The notes: a model not told the origin generated them from the sequence alone. DNA of 9,786 nucleotides from Pseudomonadota bacterium (GCA_023425455.1 JAFACP010000443.1:1-9786); one strand, 5' to 3'; shown: positions 1-9,139, counted from the first letter of the stretch. Numbers and translations: made by a program.

Positions 1-2
1 CC

Positions 3-1625
3 TCTGCACCTTTTTCGCCTTCCTCTCGTCGCAATCTGCTGCGCACCGTTGGGTTGACGCTGGTCTTCCTGGTGTTGTTCTCGCTGTCAGAAATCATTCT
101 TCTGCTGAAAGATCACGTCTACCAGCCGAAAGCCGGAGATATCTCTCTGTATCTGATCATCTCTCTGCTTGCTGCCGCCAGCGCCCGCTTCTTCCTGACC
201 CGTTTGCTGCTGGCCGTGACGTTTATCGTACAGATCTCTGAGGCGGTCTATTACCAGTTCTACGGTCAGTTTTATGGCCCAAGCGAAGTCTGGCTGGCAT
301 TCGTCGAAACCAAAGACATTGCCAGCGGTATCACTGACAGCCTTGGCTCTCTTGGGATCTACTTCGCCATTATGATCGTGGCGGTGGTTTTCGCACTGTT
401 CTTCACTAAACGTCTTGCACCACAGTGGCAGAAGTGGCTGGCGACACCCTGTCTGCTTGCCATCGTGGTGATGTTTGCCGGTCAATTCTATAAAGCCATC
501 GACGGGCAGATGTATAAGTTCAACCCGGACCTGCGTCACTCATTACTGCGTAACGGCTTATCTGCAATGAGCTTCAGCGCAATGCGCCTGATCCCTGAGG
601 CCATCTCCGGAGAAAACCAGAATCTGACCCATTACGCGCCATACCAGGTGAAACCGATTGAAGGTACCCACGCGGGTAACTACTCCATCATCCTGGCAAT
701 TGGCGAGAGCCTGAACCCGCACCACGTTAGCGCATTGGGTTACGGGCGTGATACCACGCCAGAACTTAACGCGTTGTTACACCAGTACAAAGGGACGGGG
801 CGCCTGATCGTATCTAATGCGGTCTCTACACGGGTGGCCATCCCAATGCTGGTGAATAACCTGCGTGAGCCGGACAACTACGGCGCCTACAAGACAAAAG
901 CGGCGAATATCTTCGCCAATGCGAAAAAGCAGGGCTACCAGACCGCGTTTATTTCTGCTCAGGGTCTGGAAGGCCTGAGTAACTGGATCGGCATTCATGA
1001 CATCGATCTGTGGGAAGATACCCAGATCCGCCAGGCGCCGGACGTCGGTGCCGACGTTGTGCTGACCCCTTCTGTTGAACAAGCTGCTCTGGACTGGAAT
1101 AAGCCATTCCTGATGGTGCTGAACAGTCGCGCGCCGCATATCCCTTACGAGCGTAATATCCCGATGGGCTTTGCAAAATTTTCTACGCCGCGTGTGAGTG
1201 ACGATGTGGCGCAGAAGAAGAATGAGTATGACGATGCCATTCGACTGTACGACAGAGAGCTGGCTTCGGCTATTCGTACCGCACTGGCGAAATCCAGGCT
1301 GCCGGTGCTGGTATTCATCACTTCCGACCACGGAGAGCGCGTCGGTGACAACGGCCTGTTTGGCCACTCGGTTGTAGAGATGCCCATTGCTCAGGTGCCG
1401 CTCCTGTACTTCAGCAACGACCCGGCATATTCGATGAATGCTATCAGCCCACACATGCCGCTCAATCACTACCAGCTCGCGACGCTTATCAACAAAATGC
1501 TGGGTTATGACATCAGTAACCCTAACCAGAAGGATGATAGTTTCTTTATTACAGGCGGAGATATTCGCGGCCTGTCTGAGCGCGTAACCTACCATCTGAA
1601 TGCGCTTCCCGAAGCGGAGCGCTAA
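3..1625 (+). CDS. Sulfatase-fold membrane transferase, phosphoethanolamine transferase-like (5' truncated)
   Basis: The frame is open to the left edge of the window, so the true start lies outside; the first internal start candidate is a TTG at 54 (numbering below uses it as residue 1). About five hydrophobic helices (residues about 2-19, 29-45, 46-68, 98-118, 127-147) precede a soluble domain from about 150 to 523, presumably periplasmic. That is the layout of the EptA/EptB/EptC/CptA lipid A and core phosphoethanolamine transferases. Alkaline-phosphatase-superfamily metal and catalytic motifs are visible: GES at 217-219, a likely nucleophile Thr259 in AVSTRVAIP, His362 in RAPHIPY, SDHGE with Asp425-His426, and GH at 437-438. 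Known family chemistry is transfer of phosphoethanolamine from phosphatidylethanolamine to LPS. Its place just before waaA suggests a core-LPS substrate, which is inference. The soluble domain contains no cysteine, unlike EptA/MCR. Fold is secure; exact substrate is unknown. Confidence 0.85.
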   Translation, partial: SAPFSPSSRRNLLRTVGLTLVFLVLFSLSEIILLLKDHVYQPKAGDISLYLIISLLAAASARFFLTRLLLAVTFIVQISEAVYYQFYGQFYGPSEVWLAFVETKDIASGITDSLGSLGIYFAIMIVAVVFALFFTKRLAPQWQKWLATPCLLAIVVMFAGQFYKAIDGQMYKFNPDLRHSLLRNGLSAMSFSAMRLIPEAISGENQNLTHYAPYQVKPIEGTHAGNYSIILAIGESLNPHHVSALGYGRDTTPELNALLHQYKGTGRLIVSNAVSTRVAIPMLVNNLREPDNYGAYKTKAANIFANAKKQGYQTAFISAQGLEGLSNWIGIHDIDLWEDTQIRQAPDVGADVVLTPSVEQAALDWNKPFLMVLNSRAPHIPYERNIPMGFAKFSTPRVSDDVAQKKNEYDDAIRLYDRELASAIRTALAKSRLPVLVFITSDHGERVGDNGLFGHSVVEMPIAQVPLLYFSNDPAYSMNAISPHMPLNHYQLATLINKMLGYDISNPNQKDDSFFITGGDIRGLSERVTYHLNALPEAER

Positions 1626-1639
1626 CCAGCAAAGTGATA

Positions 1640-1666
1640 AACGGGCAAACCATTGCCCGTTTTTTT
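1640..1666 (+). terminator. Rho-independent terminator after the transferase gene
   Basis: A perfect stem ACGGGCAA / TTGCCCGT (1641-1648 with 1653-1660) closes a 4-nt loop and runs directly into seven T residues (1660-1666). It starts 15 nt after the transferase stop codon. It implies that the LPS cluster transcript largely ends here and that waaA needs its own promoter or readthrough. Confidence 0.9.
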
Positions 1667-1782
1667 ATCCCCAAATGGACGTAACGCAGGCAAATGGATA
1701 TCTAAAAACACCAAAGAGATAGCTTTAGACGGCCCAAATGCTTAGAATTTGCCCGCCGAAACTAAAAAAAACGGATAATCGC

Positions 1783-3057
1783 TTGGAATTGTTGTATACC
1801 GCCCTGCTCTACATCATTCAGCCACTGGTGTGGCTGCGACTGTTGCTTCGTAGCCGTAAAGCGCCTGCGTATCGTAAACGCTGGGCCGAACGCTATGGTT
1901 ACTGCCGCAATAAAGTTGCCCCGGACGGTATTTTACTGCACTCCGTATCGGTCGGTGAGACGCTGGCGGCTATCCCGCTGGTCCGCGCCCTGCGTCACCG
2001 CTATCCGTCACTGCCGATCACCGTTACCACCATGACGCCAACCGGCTCTGAGCGCGTGATGTCTGCCTTCGGTAAAGACGTGCATCACGTCTACCTGCCT
2101 TACGATCTGCCCTGCGCCATGAACCGTTTTCTGAATACCGTGCGCCCTAAACTGGTGATCGTGATGGAAACCGAGCTGTGGCCGAATATGATTTCCGCCC
2201 TGCATGCCCGTAAGATCCCGCTGGTGATTGCCAACGCTCGCCTCTCAGCGCGCTCGGCGAAAGGGTATGGCAAGCTGGGCAAGTTTATGCGCCGTCTGCT
2301 CAGCAAGATCACGCTGATTGCCGCGCAAAACGATGAAGACGCCGAACGCTTTATCTCGCTTGGTCTGAAACGCAACCAGCTGGCGGTGACCGGCAGCCTG
2401 AAGTTCGATATTTCCGTCACTCCGGAGCTGGCGGCTCGCGCGATTACGCTGCGCCGTCAGTGGGCGCCGCGCCGTCAGGTCTGGATTGCCACCAGTACCC
2501 ATGATGGCGAAGAAGCGGTTATTCTGCAGGCTCACCGCGCACTGCTGAACAGCTTCCCGGACCTGCTGCTGATCCTGGTGCCGCGCCATCCTGAGCGTTT
2601 TAAGGATGCCCGCGAAATGGTGCAAAAAGAGGGCTTCAGCTTCATCCTGCGCAGCAGCGGCGAAATTCCCTCCTCCGGCACTCAGGTAGTGATTGGCGAT
2701 ACCATGGGCGAGCTGATGCTGCTTTACGGAATTGCCGACCTGGCGTTTGTCGGCGGCAGCCTGGTTGAACGCGGCGGACACAACCCGCTGGAGCCCGCCG
2801 CTCATGCCATTCCGGTGCTGATGGGTCCTCACACCTTCAACTTCAAAGATATCTGCGCAAAGCTGCAGCAAGCCGAGGGCTTGATCACCGTGACCGACGC
2901 AGACTCGCTGGTGAAAGAGGTATCGACCCTCCTTACCGATGAAGATTACCGCCTGTGGTATGGCCGCCATGCGGTCGAGGTACTGCATCAGAATCAGGGC
3001 GCACTGACCCGTCTGCTGCAGCTCCTGCAACCCTATTTGCCTCAGCGGAGCCACTGA
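1783..3057 (+). CDS. waaA: 3-deoxy-D-manno-octulosonic acid (Kdo) transferase WaaA
   Basis: WaaA (KdtA, family GT30) adds Kdo residues from CMP-Kdo to the lipid A precursor lipid IVA at the inner face of the inner membrane, an essential step of LPS synthesis. The protein begins [14 protein letters not shown], a hydrophobic N-terminal anchor. It carries HSVSVGET with the presumed catalytic Glu59, and the C-terminal GT-B signature [17 protein letters not shown] chose TTG at 1783 because translation from there gives 424 residues, aligning almost residue for residue with E. coli WaaA (425). A GGAT about 6 nt upstream is a weak ribosome binding site. An in-frame ATG at 1738 would add a 15-residue basic extension, MLRICPPKLK and on, not expected in the family. 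The stop TGA overlaps the waaE ATG by one base (TGATG), so translational coupling is likely. Confidence 0.95.
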   Translation: MELLYTALLYIIQPLVWLRLLLRSRKAPAYRKRWAERYGYCRNKVAPDGILLHSVSVGETLAAIPLVRALRHRYPSLPITVTTMTPTGSERVMSAFGKDVHHVYLPYDLPCAMNRFLNTVRPKLVIVMETELWPNMISALHARKIPLVIANARLSARSAKGYGKLGKFMRRLLSKITLIAAQNDEDAERFISLGLKRNQLAVTGSLKFDISVTPELAARAITLRRQWAPRRQVWIATSTHDGEEAVILQAHRALLNSFPDLLLILVPRHPERFKDAREMVQKEGFSFILRSSGEIPSSGTQVVIGDTMGELMLLYGIADLAFVGGSLVERGGHNPLEPAAHAIPVLMGPHTFNFKDICAKLQQAEGLITVTDADSLVKEVSTLLTDEDYRLWYGRHAVEVLHQNQGALTRLLQLLQPYLPQRSH

Positions 3058-3827
3058 TGGCCGCGCGTCTGTCGGTGGTGATGATCGCCAAAAACGCAGC
3101 TGACCTGCTGCCTGCGTGTCTGGCGTCCGTCGCCTGGGCTGATGAGATCGTCCTGCTCGACTCCGGCAGCGACGATGAGACGCGGGATATCGCCCAGGCC
3201 GCCGGCGCAAAGGTCTTTACCCGTAGTGACTGGCAAGGCTACGGCATTCAGCGCCAGCGAGCGCAAGCCTGTGCAACCGGCGACTACGTGTTGATGATTG
3301 ATACCGATGAGCGCGTCACGCCTGAGCTCCGGCAGGCCATTGAGGCCGTGCTGGCGGCACCGCAGCCAGAGGCGGTGTACAGCATCGCCCGACGCAATTA
3401 TTTTCTTGGCCGCTTTATGCGCCACAGCGGCTGGTATCCTGACCGTGTGACGCGCCTGTATGCCCGTGAACGCTACCAGTACAACAATAATCTGGTACAT
3501 GAGTCGCTGGACTGCCCTCAGGCGAAGGTCATTCCGCTGGCGGGCGATCTGCAGCACCTGACCTGCCGGGATTTCGCCAGCTTCCAGCAAAAACAGCTCA
3601 ACTATGCCGCGGCCTGGGCCAAAGAGCGCCATCAGCGCGGCAAGCAAACGTCGCTGAGCGCCATTTTCGCCCATACTGTGGGAGCATTTCTGAAAACGTT
3701 GCTGCTGCGCGGCGGCGTGCTGGACGGTAAACAGGGCTGGCTGCTGGCGGTGGTCAATGCCCAGTATACTTTTAACAAATACGCCGGGCTGTGGGCACTT
3801 TGCCACGGCTACTCAGAGAAAACGTGA
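3057..3827 (+). CDS. waaE: LPS core beta-1,4-glucosyltransferase WaaE (GT2 family)
   Basis: A 256-residue GT-A/GT2 glycosyltransferase. Visible features are the N-terminal nucleotide-binding strand [22 protein letters not shown] at 35-42, a DxD-type metal and sugar-nucleotide motif MIDTDE around 80-85, and the acceptor-side segment [19 protein letters not shown] at about 112-130. The [10 protein letters not shown] pattern is typical of the WaaE/KdtX group. In Klebsiella and Serratia, WaaE adds a beta-1,4-glucose to inner-core heptose I; that role here is inferred from similarity and position. The ATG at 3057 overlaps the waaA stop, and CGGAG sits 6 nt upstream (3046-3050). The same frame extends further upstream, but only by antisense-like overlap inside waaA, so the longer form is rejected. 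Placement between waaA and coaD is the Klebsiella/Enterobacter arrangement. Confidence 0.92.
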   Translation: MAARLSVVMIAKNAADLLPACLASVAWADEIVLLDSGSDDETRDIAQAAGAKVFTRSDWQGYGIQRQRAQACATGDYVLMIDTDERVTPELRQAIEAVLAAPQPEAVYSIARRNYFLGRFMRHSGWYPDRVTRLYARERYQYNNNLVHESLDCPQAKVIPLAGDLQHLTCRDFASFQQKQLNYAAAWAKERHQRGKQTSLSAIFAHTVGAFLKTLLLRGGVLDGKQGWLLAVVNAQYTFNKYAGLWALCHGYSEKT

Positions 3828-4310
<483 letters not shown>

Positions 4311-4356
4311 TCTCCACCTCGCCCGCTAAACGGCATGTACCGGGCCTGCCTGCGCC

Positions 4357-5166
4357 TCACTTCTGGCACTGACGGCAATAAAACGTGGCTCGCTGGGCAT
4401 GTTTTGTCGCCACAATCGGCGTCCCGCAGACTCTGCACGGTTCGCCTTTACGGCCATATACCTGCAGCTCCTGCGCAAAATAGCCCGGCTTTCCGTCGCT
4501 TTGCAGAAAATCTTTCAGCGTGGTCCCGCCCTGCTCAATAGAGCGCAGCAGCACCGCCTTGATCACCCGCACCAGAAGTTCACACTCCGCCGCCGACAGC
4601 GACGAGGCCAGTCGATCGGGATGGATCCCGGCGGCGAACAGGGATTCGCTGGCATAGATATTTCCCACCCCAACCACCAGCTTGTTATCCATCAGCCACG
4701 GCTTAATCGGGGTTTTCTTCTTCGCGAACTTCTCTTTGAGATAATCCGCGTTAAACGCCTCTGAGAGCGGCTCCGGCCCCAGATGCGCCAGCACGCTGTG
4801 CCCTTCCAGCGCTTTAGTCCACAGCCATGCGCCAAAGCGACGCGGATCGGTATAACGCAGCACTTTGCCGTTACTCATCACCAGATCAACGTGGTCGTGC
4901 TTTTCCGCAGGCAACTCTTCGGTAAGGATGCGCAGGCTTCCCGACATGCCCAGATGGATAATGATCCAGCCGTCAGGCAGCTCCAGCAGCAGGTACTTGG
5001 CGCGGCGCTGCACGCTCAGTACAGGCTTGTCGCTCAGCGCGTGGATCTCATCGGAGACCGGCCAGCGAAGGCGAGCGTTGCGGATGACAGCATGAAGGAT
5101 CGTGGCACCGACCAGGTACGGTTCGATACCGCGGCGGCTGGTCTCAACCTCTGGTAATTCAGGCAT
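4357..5166 (-). CDS. mutM: Formamidopyrimidine-DNA glycosylase (8-oxoguanine glycosylase) MutM/Fpg
   Basis: MutM removes oxidised purines such as 8-oxoguanine and FapyG opposite C and nicks the abasic site by beta,delta-elimination. The start at 5166 gives MPELPEVET, whose Pro2 becomes the catalytic N-terminal residue after Met removal, followed by Glu3. An upstream in-frame ATG at 5196 would bury this proline behind 10 residues and is therefore wrong. AGGAGA at 5171-5176 is a good ribosome binding site. Other family residues present are Lys57, Asn169 in GVGNIYASE, and Arg259 in the zinc finger. The finger's four cysteines are C244, C247, C264 and C267. The length of 269 residues equals E. 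coli Fpg and the protein is complete. It is the last gene of the radC-rpmB-rpmG-mutM run and lies just beyond a terminator hairpin, so its expression probably depends on partial readthrough. Confidence 0.98.
   Translation of the reverse strand: MPELPEVETSRRGIEPYLVGATILHAVIRNARLRWPVSDEIHALSDKPVLSVQRRAKYLLLELPDGWIIIHLGMSGSLRILTEELPAEKHDHVDLVMSNGKVLRYTDPRRFGAWLWTKALEGHSVLAHLGPEPLSEAFNADYLKEKFAKKKTPIKPWLMDNKLVVGVGNIYASESLFAAGIHPDRLASSLSAAECELLVRVIKAVLLRSIEQGGTTLKDFLQSDGKPGYFAQELQVYGRKGEPCRVCGTPIVATKHAQRATFYCRQCQK
4674..4681 (-). other. Chi octamer
   Basis: The plus strand reads CCACCAGC, so the minus strand carries GCTGGTGG, the RecBCD Chi sequence of enteric bacteria. It lies inside mutM. Chi is very frequent in these genomes, so this is an expected site; activity is assumed from sequence alone. 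Confidence 0.5.
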
Positions 5167-5193
5167 AGCTTCTCCTGTGTGAGGGGCAGAATG

Positions 5194-5220
5194 CAAAAAA
5201 CCCCGCGATTGCGGGGTTTT
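5194..5220 (-). terminator. Terminator/attenuator hairpin between rpmG and mutM
   Basis: The inverted repeat CCCCGC (5201-5206) / GCGGGG (5211-5216) has a 4-nt loop and is flanked by A residues on the left and T residues on the right. Read on the minus strand, it gives AAAACCCCGC, a loop, GCGGGG and a run of U. It therefore ends transcripts leaving rpmG, whose stop lies about 20 nt upstream. mutM begins only about 28 nt further on, so the hairpin probably reduces rather than abolishes mutM transcription. Confidence 0.88.
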
Positions 5221-5240
5221 CTGTCACAAGGAAACTAAAA

Positions 5241-5411
<171 letters not shown>

Positions 5412-5430
5412 TTATTTCCTCGTTAAGTAC

Positions 5431-5857
<427 letters not shown>

Positions 5858-5863
5858 TGGCGT

Positions 5864-5892
5864 AGTATACGCTGACTCGGCGATGTGCTCAA
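5864..5892 (-). promoter_or_regulatory. Sigma-70 promoter for rpmB-rpmG(-mutM)
   Basis: On the minus strand, TTGAGC (5887-5892) and TATACT (5864-5869) are separated by exactly 17 nt. The -35 matches consensus at four of six positions and the -10 at five of six. The bases just after the -10 are ACGCCACC, a GC-rich discriminator of the type seen at stringently controlled ribosomal promoters. The predicted start of transcription is near 5857. The box lies between the radC stop and rpmB, as expected for the ribosomal operon's own promoter. Confidence 0.75.
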
Positions 5893-5934
5893 GTCCCGAA
5901 CAGACAAAGATCCCGATGGATCGCGTGAAATGGT

Positions 5935-6600
5935 CTAAATCAAGCCATGTTCAGCAAAAGAATGGTACTCACCGCGGCCAATTATCAGATGGTCCAGCAC
6001 ACGAATGTCCATGATTTGACAACATTTGACAATACGCGCGGTGATCTCTTTGTCGGCTTTGCTCGGTGCGGCACAGCCAGAGGGGTGATTATGCGCGAGG
6101 ATCACCGCGGCTGCATTGACTTTTATCGCTTCCCGCACAATTTCTCGCGGATGAACCTCGACATGGTTCAGGGTCCCGGAAAAAAGGCGGCAGTGATTCA
6201 GTACCCGGTTTTTATTATCGAGATAGATCACGATAAAGATCTCGCGCTCGGCATCTGCCAGCTGGCTTTGCAGGAATTCGCGCGCCAGTTCAGGGGTTGC
6301 GATCGGTTTTTGCTCCTGAACGCGGACATTGTAAAAACGGCGCGCAAGCTCGGCAATCCCTTTCAACTGGGCATATTTCGCCACACCAATGCCATCGACA
6401 TGATTAAACGCCGTCAGATCGGCCGTCAGTAAGCCATGCAGAGAACCAAAATGCTGCAACAGCTCCCCCGCCAGCACAAACACCGTTTTGCCCGGCGTGC
6501 CGGTGCGTAAAAACAGCGCCAGCAGTTCATCGTCGCGCAGGGAGTTAACGCCATAACGCACCATTTTTTCGCGCGGTAGCAACGCAGAAATATCTTCCAT
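5935..6600 (-). CDS. radC: RadC family protein (JAB/MPN-type predicted metalloprotease fold)
   Basis: The 221-residue protein has an N-terminal helix-hairpin-helix region ([18 protein letters not shown], about 65-82). Its C-terminal domain has the JAMM metal signature: His170, His172, Ser180 and Asp183 in AHNHPSG-x6-S-x2-D. The conserved [14 protein letters not shown] block precedes it. Length and sequence follow E. coli RadC (formerly yicR, 222 residues) closely. The name comes from an old radiation-sensitivity assignment that was later withdrawn for E. coli, and the cellular role remains unclear; related JAB proteins occur in phage and plasmid anti-restriction contexts. The ATG at 6600 has AGGAG 8 nt upstream. 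The gene is divergent from coaBC and lies upstream of rpmB, so radC transcripts may run into the ribosomal genes. No damage is seen. Confidence 0.94.
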   Translation of the reverse strand: MEDISALLPREKMVRYGVNSLRDDELLALFLRTGTPGKTVFVLAGELLQHFGSLHGLLTADLTAFNHVDGIGVAKYAQLKGIAELARRFYNVRVQEQKPIATPELAREFLQSQLADAEREIFIVIYLDNKNRVLNHCRLFSGTLNHVEVHPREIVREAIKVNAAAVILAHNHPSGCAAPSKADKEITARIVKCCQIMDIRVLDHLIIGRGEYHSFAEHGLI

Positions 6601-6726
6601 GCTCTGTCTCCTGTGGTTTATCGCTATGCTGCCACAGGCGTTACCCCCGTTCGATGGACCTGTTGTATTCTTGCGTAACGCTTCGCAAAGTGCCCGACGG
6701 ACAACCCCACCCCGCTTTTGGGATTG

Positions 6727-6735
6727 TGATAAAAT
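6727..6735 (+). promoter_or_regulatory. Extended -10 promoter for coaBC
   Basis: TGATAAAAT (6727-6735) is an extended -10 element: TG, one base, then TAAAAT, matching five of six consensus positions. It lies 39 nt before the coaBC ATG. The region 17 nt upstream is C-rich and has no -35, which fits an extended -10 promoter. The 170-nt gap between radC and coaBC must hold promoters for both divergent genes; I could not pick a convincing radC promoter. Confidence 0.5.
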
Positions 6736-6773
6736 GCCCGCACTCTGGTGAAACCCAACAGGAAATAAGCATG

Positions 6774-7985
6774 ATGAGCCTGGCCGGTAAAAAAATCGTT
6801 CTTGGCGTCAGCGGCGGAATAGCGGCCTATAAAGCGCCGGAGCTGGTGCGTCGTTTACGCGAGCGCGGAGCCGATGTGCGGGTCGCGATCACCGAAGGCG
6901 GCAAAGCCTTCATTACCCCGCTGAGCCTGCAGGCGGTGTCGGGGTACCCGGTGTCCGATAGCCTGCTTGACCCCGCCGCAGAGGCTGCGATGGGCCATAT
7001 TGAGCTTGGGAAATGGGCCGATCTGGTCATTCTTGCCCCCGCGACTGCCGATCTGATCGCCCGCGTCGCAGCAGGCATGGCCAACGATCTGGTCTCAACC
7101 ATTTGTCTTGCCACTCCGTCTCCCGTCGCCGTCGTGCCCGCCATGAACCAGCAGATGTATCGCAATGCCGCGACTCAGCATAATCTGCAAACGCTGGCCT
7201 CGCGCGGGCTGCTGGTTTGGGGGCCAGACAGCGGTAGCCAGGCCTGTGGCGATGTCGGCCCGGGGCGGATGCCTGACCCGCTGACGATTGTCGATATGGC
7301 GGCTGCCCATTTTTCGCCTGTCAACGACCTGCAACATCTCAACATCATGATTACCGCGGGTCCGACGCGTGAGCCGCTGGATCCGGTGCGCTATATCACC
7401 AACCACAGCTCCGGTAAAATGGGCTTCGCAATCGCTGCAGCTGCGGCAAAACGCGGCGCGAACGTTACGCTGATCGGTGGCCCGGTGTCATTACCGACGC
7501 CGCCGTTTGTGCAGCGCATTGATGTGACGACCGCGCTGGAGATGGAAGCAGCGGTGCAGGCGCATGCGCAAACCCAGCACATTTTTATTGGCTGCGCGGC
7601 CGTGGCCGACTACCGTGCCGAGACCATTTCTGATGCCAAAATTAAAAAGCAAGGCGATGAATTAACAATAAAAATGGTGAAAAACCCGGATATCGTCGCC
7701 GGCGTTGCCGCGCTGAAAACCCATCGTCCTTACGTCGTTGGGTTTGCCGCAGAAACGCATAATGTGGAAGAATATGCCCGGCAAAAACGTGCCCGCAAAA
7801 ACCTTGATTTGATTTGCGCGAATGACGTATCGCTGGCCACTCAAGGATTTAACAGCGACAGCAACGCACTGCACCTTTTCTGGCAGGATGGAGATAAAAT
7901 CTTACCGCTTGCGCGCAAGGAACTCCTGGGCCAACAATTACTGGACGAGATCGTTACCCGTTATGATGAAAAAAATCGACGTTAA
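6774..7985 (+). CDS. coaBC: Bifunctional phosphopantothenoylcysteine decarboxylase / phosphopantothenate-cysteine ligase CoaBC (Dfp)
   Basis: CoaBC carries two CoA-pathway steps. The C-terminal CoaB domain joins 4'-phosphopantothenate to cysteine using CTP, and the N-terminal FMN-dependent CoaC domain decarboxylates the product to 4'-phosphopantetheine. The CoaC part shows His75 ([10 protein letters not shown]), Asn125 (PAMNQQMY) and Cys158 ([12 protein letters not shown]). The CoaB part begins near residue 190 with Asn210 ([10 protein letters not shown]), and has Ala275 (GCAAVADYR) and Lys289 (DAKIKK). These positions match E. coli numbering when the second ATG of an ATGATG pair is used. The first, at 6771, is equally possible and better spaced from AGGAA at 6760-6764. 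The protein is 403 residues; compared with E. coli (406) about three residues are missing after KIKKQ. The 3' end overlaps dut. CoaD, which acts after CoaC, is encoded about 2.5 kb upstream. Confidence 0.97.
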   Translation: MSLAGKKIVLGVSGGIAAYKAPELVRRLRERGADVRVAITEGGKAFITPLSLQAVSGYPVSDSLLDPAAEAAMGHIELGKWADLVILAPATADLIARVAAGMANDLVSTICLATPSPVAVVPAMNQQMYRNAATQHNLQTLASRGLLVWGPDSGSQACGDVGPGRMPDPLTIVDMAAAHFSPVNDLQHLNIMITAGPTREPLDPVRYITNHSSGKMGFAIAAAAAKRGANVTLIGGPVSLPTPPFVQRIDVTTALEMEAAVQAHAQTQHIFIGCAAVADYRAETISDAKIKKQGDELTIKMVKNPDIVAGVAALKTHRPYVVGFAAETHNVEEYARQKRARKNLDLICANDVSLATQGFNSDSNALHLFWQDGDKILPLARKELLGQQLLDEIVTRYDEKNRR

Positions 7986-8421
7986 GATTCTGGACCCGCG
8001 TGTTGGCGAGCAATTTCCGCTGCCAACCTATGCCACCTCCGGTTCTGCCGGACTTGACCTGCGTGCCTGTCTCGATGACGCCGTAGAACTGGCGCCGGGT
8101 GCCACCACGCTGATCCCAACCGGTCTGGCGATTCATATTGCCGACCCGTCGCTGGCTGCTGTGATCCTGCCACGCTCTGGCCTCGGCCATAAGCACGGCG
8201 TGGTGCTGGGTAACCTGGTTGGCCTGATCGACTCTGACTATCAGGGCCAGCTGATGGTTTCCGTCTGGAACCGTGGTCAGGACAGCTTCACCATTGAACC
8301 GGGCGAGCGTATCGCACAGATGGTGTTTGTACCGGTGGTGCAGGCAGAATTTAACCTGGTGGCAGACTTTGATGCCACCGACCGTGGCGAAGGCGGCTTC
8401 GGCCATTCCGGGCGTAAATAA
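7963..8421 (+). CDS. dut: Deoxyuridine 5'-triphosphate nucleotidohydrolase (dUTPase)
   Basis: Dut hydrolyses dUTP to dUMP and pyrophosphate, keeping uracil out of DNA and supplying dUMP for thymidylate synthesis; it works as a cytosolic trimer. All five motifs are present in order: [10 protein letters not shown] (about 26-35), [10 protein letters not shown] (70-79), GLIDSDYQG with catalytic Asp90, [10 protein letters not shown] (113-122), and the C-terminal arm [11 protein letters not shown] that closes the active site. The 152-residue protein is complete. The start is the first codon of an ATGATG pair at 7963; the second, at 7966, is an equal candidate. It lies 23 nt inside coaBC. No strong ribosome binding site precedes it, only GGACGAG about 13 nt away, so translation is probably coupled to coaBC. 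Confidence 0.98.
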   Translation: MMKKIDVKILDPRVGEQFPLPTYATSGSAGLDLRACLDDAVELAPGATTLIPTGLAIHIADPSLAAVILPRSGLGHKHGVVLGNLVGLIDSDYQGQLMVSVWNRGQDSFTIEPGERIAQMVFVPVVQAEFNLVADFDATDRGEGGFGHSGRK

Positions 8422-8442
8422 TCGCCCGACAGACACGCATCT

Positions 8443-8495
8443 CACAGCGTCATAATGCAATAACAAACCGCAAACGCCCGTTTGCGGTCGCTGTG
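8443..8495 (+). repeat. Compound inverted repeat between dut and slmA
   Basis: An inner perfect 9-bp stem, ACCGCAAAC (8467-8475) / GTTTGCGGT (8480-8488), closes a GCCC loop. Its 3' arm continues without a gap into CGCTGTG (8489-8495), which pairs with CACAGCG (8443-8449). The 5' side therefore carries a 17-nt bulge (8450-8466). No T-tract follows, so it is not a standard intrinsic terminator. It could stabilise the 3' end of the coaBC-dut message, pause polymerase or act at the RNA level before slmA. Confidence 0.7.
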
Positions 8496-8541
8496 TGGAT
8501 GACAGCCTGACAAGTGCTTATTTTCAGGGGTATTTTGTAAC

Positions 8542-9138
8542 ATGGCAGAAAAACAAACCGCGAAAAGGAATCGTCGCGAAGAAATACTTCAATCTCTGGC
8601 TCTGATGCTTGAATCCAGCGATGGCAGTCAACGCATCACCACAGCAAAACTGGCGGCCTCTGTCGGCGTATCAGAGGCGGCGTTATATCGCCATTTTCCG
8701 AGCAAAACCAGGATGTTCGATAGCCTGATCGAGTTTATCGAAGACAGCCTGATCACCCGCATTAACCTGATCCTCAAAGACGAGAAAGACACCACCGCGC
8801 GTCTGCGCCTGATTGTGCTGTTGATTCTGGGCTTTGGCGAACGTAATCCGGGGCTCACCCGTATCCTGACTGGCCACGCGCTGATGTTCGAACAGGATCG
8901 TCTGCAGGGCCGCATTAATCAGCTCTTTGAGCGGATTGAAGCGCAGATGCGTCAGGTGCTGCGTGAAAAGAAAATGCGCGAAGGCGAGGGCTACAGCAGT
9001 GACGAAACGCTGCTGGCAGGTCAACTGCTGGCATTCTGCGAAGGAATGTTGTCCCGCTTTGTGCGCAGCGAATTCAAATACCGTCCAACGGACGATTTTG
9101 ACGCCCGCTGGCCGTTAGTGGCGGCGCAGTTACAGTAA
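8542..9138 (+). CDS. slmA: Nucleoid occlusion factor SlmA (TetR family)
   Basis: SlmA binds specific chromosomal sites (palindromes near GTGAGTACTCAC) and, when DNA-bound, disrupts FtsZ assembly so that division does not cut through the nucleoid. The 198 residues equal the E. coli length and are nearly identical. A TetR-type helix-turn-helix lies at about 32-52 ([21 protein letters not shown]), followed by the helical dimerisation and FtsZ-binding domain and the conserved end DDFDARWPL. The start at 8542 has AGGGG at 8526-8530, about 11 nt away, slightly long. The gene is 120 nt downstream of dut in the same direction; it may be read from coaBC-dut or from a promoter in the gap, where I found no good match. 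It was formerly called ttk. It is convergent with pyrE. Confidence 0.97.
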   Translation: MAEKQTAKRNRREEILQSLALMLESSDGSQRITTAKLAASVGVSEAALYRHFPSKTRMFDSLIEFIEDSLITRINLILKDEKDTTARLRLIVLLILGFGERNPGLTRILTGHALMFEQDRLQGRINQLFERIEAQMRQVLREKKMREGEGYSSDETLLAGQLLAFCEGMLSRFVRSEFKYRPTDDFDARWPLVAAQLQ

Positions 9139-9139
9139 T

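Noticed and set aside
1720..1748. Possible waaA promoter with TAGAAT as -10
   Set aside because: The -10 is acceptable, but the matching upstream hexamer TAGCTT does not resemble a -35 and there is no TG extension; waaA probably has a promoter here, but I cannot place it.
2245..3210. A 321-codon minus-strand open frame opposite waaA and waaE
   Set aside because: It is the antisense shadow of two well-supported genes, rich in Arg/Gln/His as expected from reverse reading of high-GC codons.
4321..4345. Possible terminator between convergent coaD and mutM (GCCCG / CGGGC)
   Set aside because: The stem has only 5 bp around a 15-nt loop and no T-run on either strand.
4684..4692. DnaA-box-like TTATCCATC
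   Set aside because: Two mismatches to TTATCCACA, single copy, inside mutM; no sign of an origin.
5963..5974. Possible SlmA binding site within radC (GTACTCAC half)
   Set aside because: Only one half matches the GTGAGTACTCAC palindrome; the other four bases do not, so it is probably chance.
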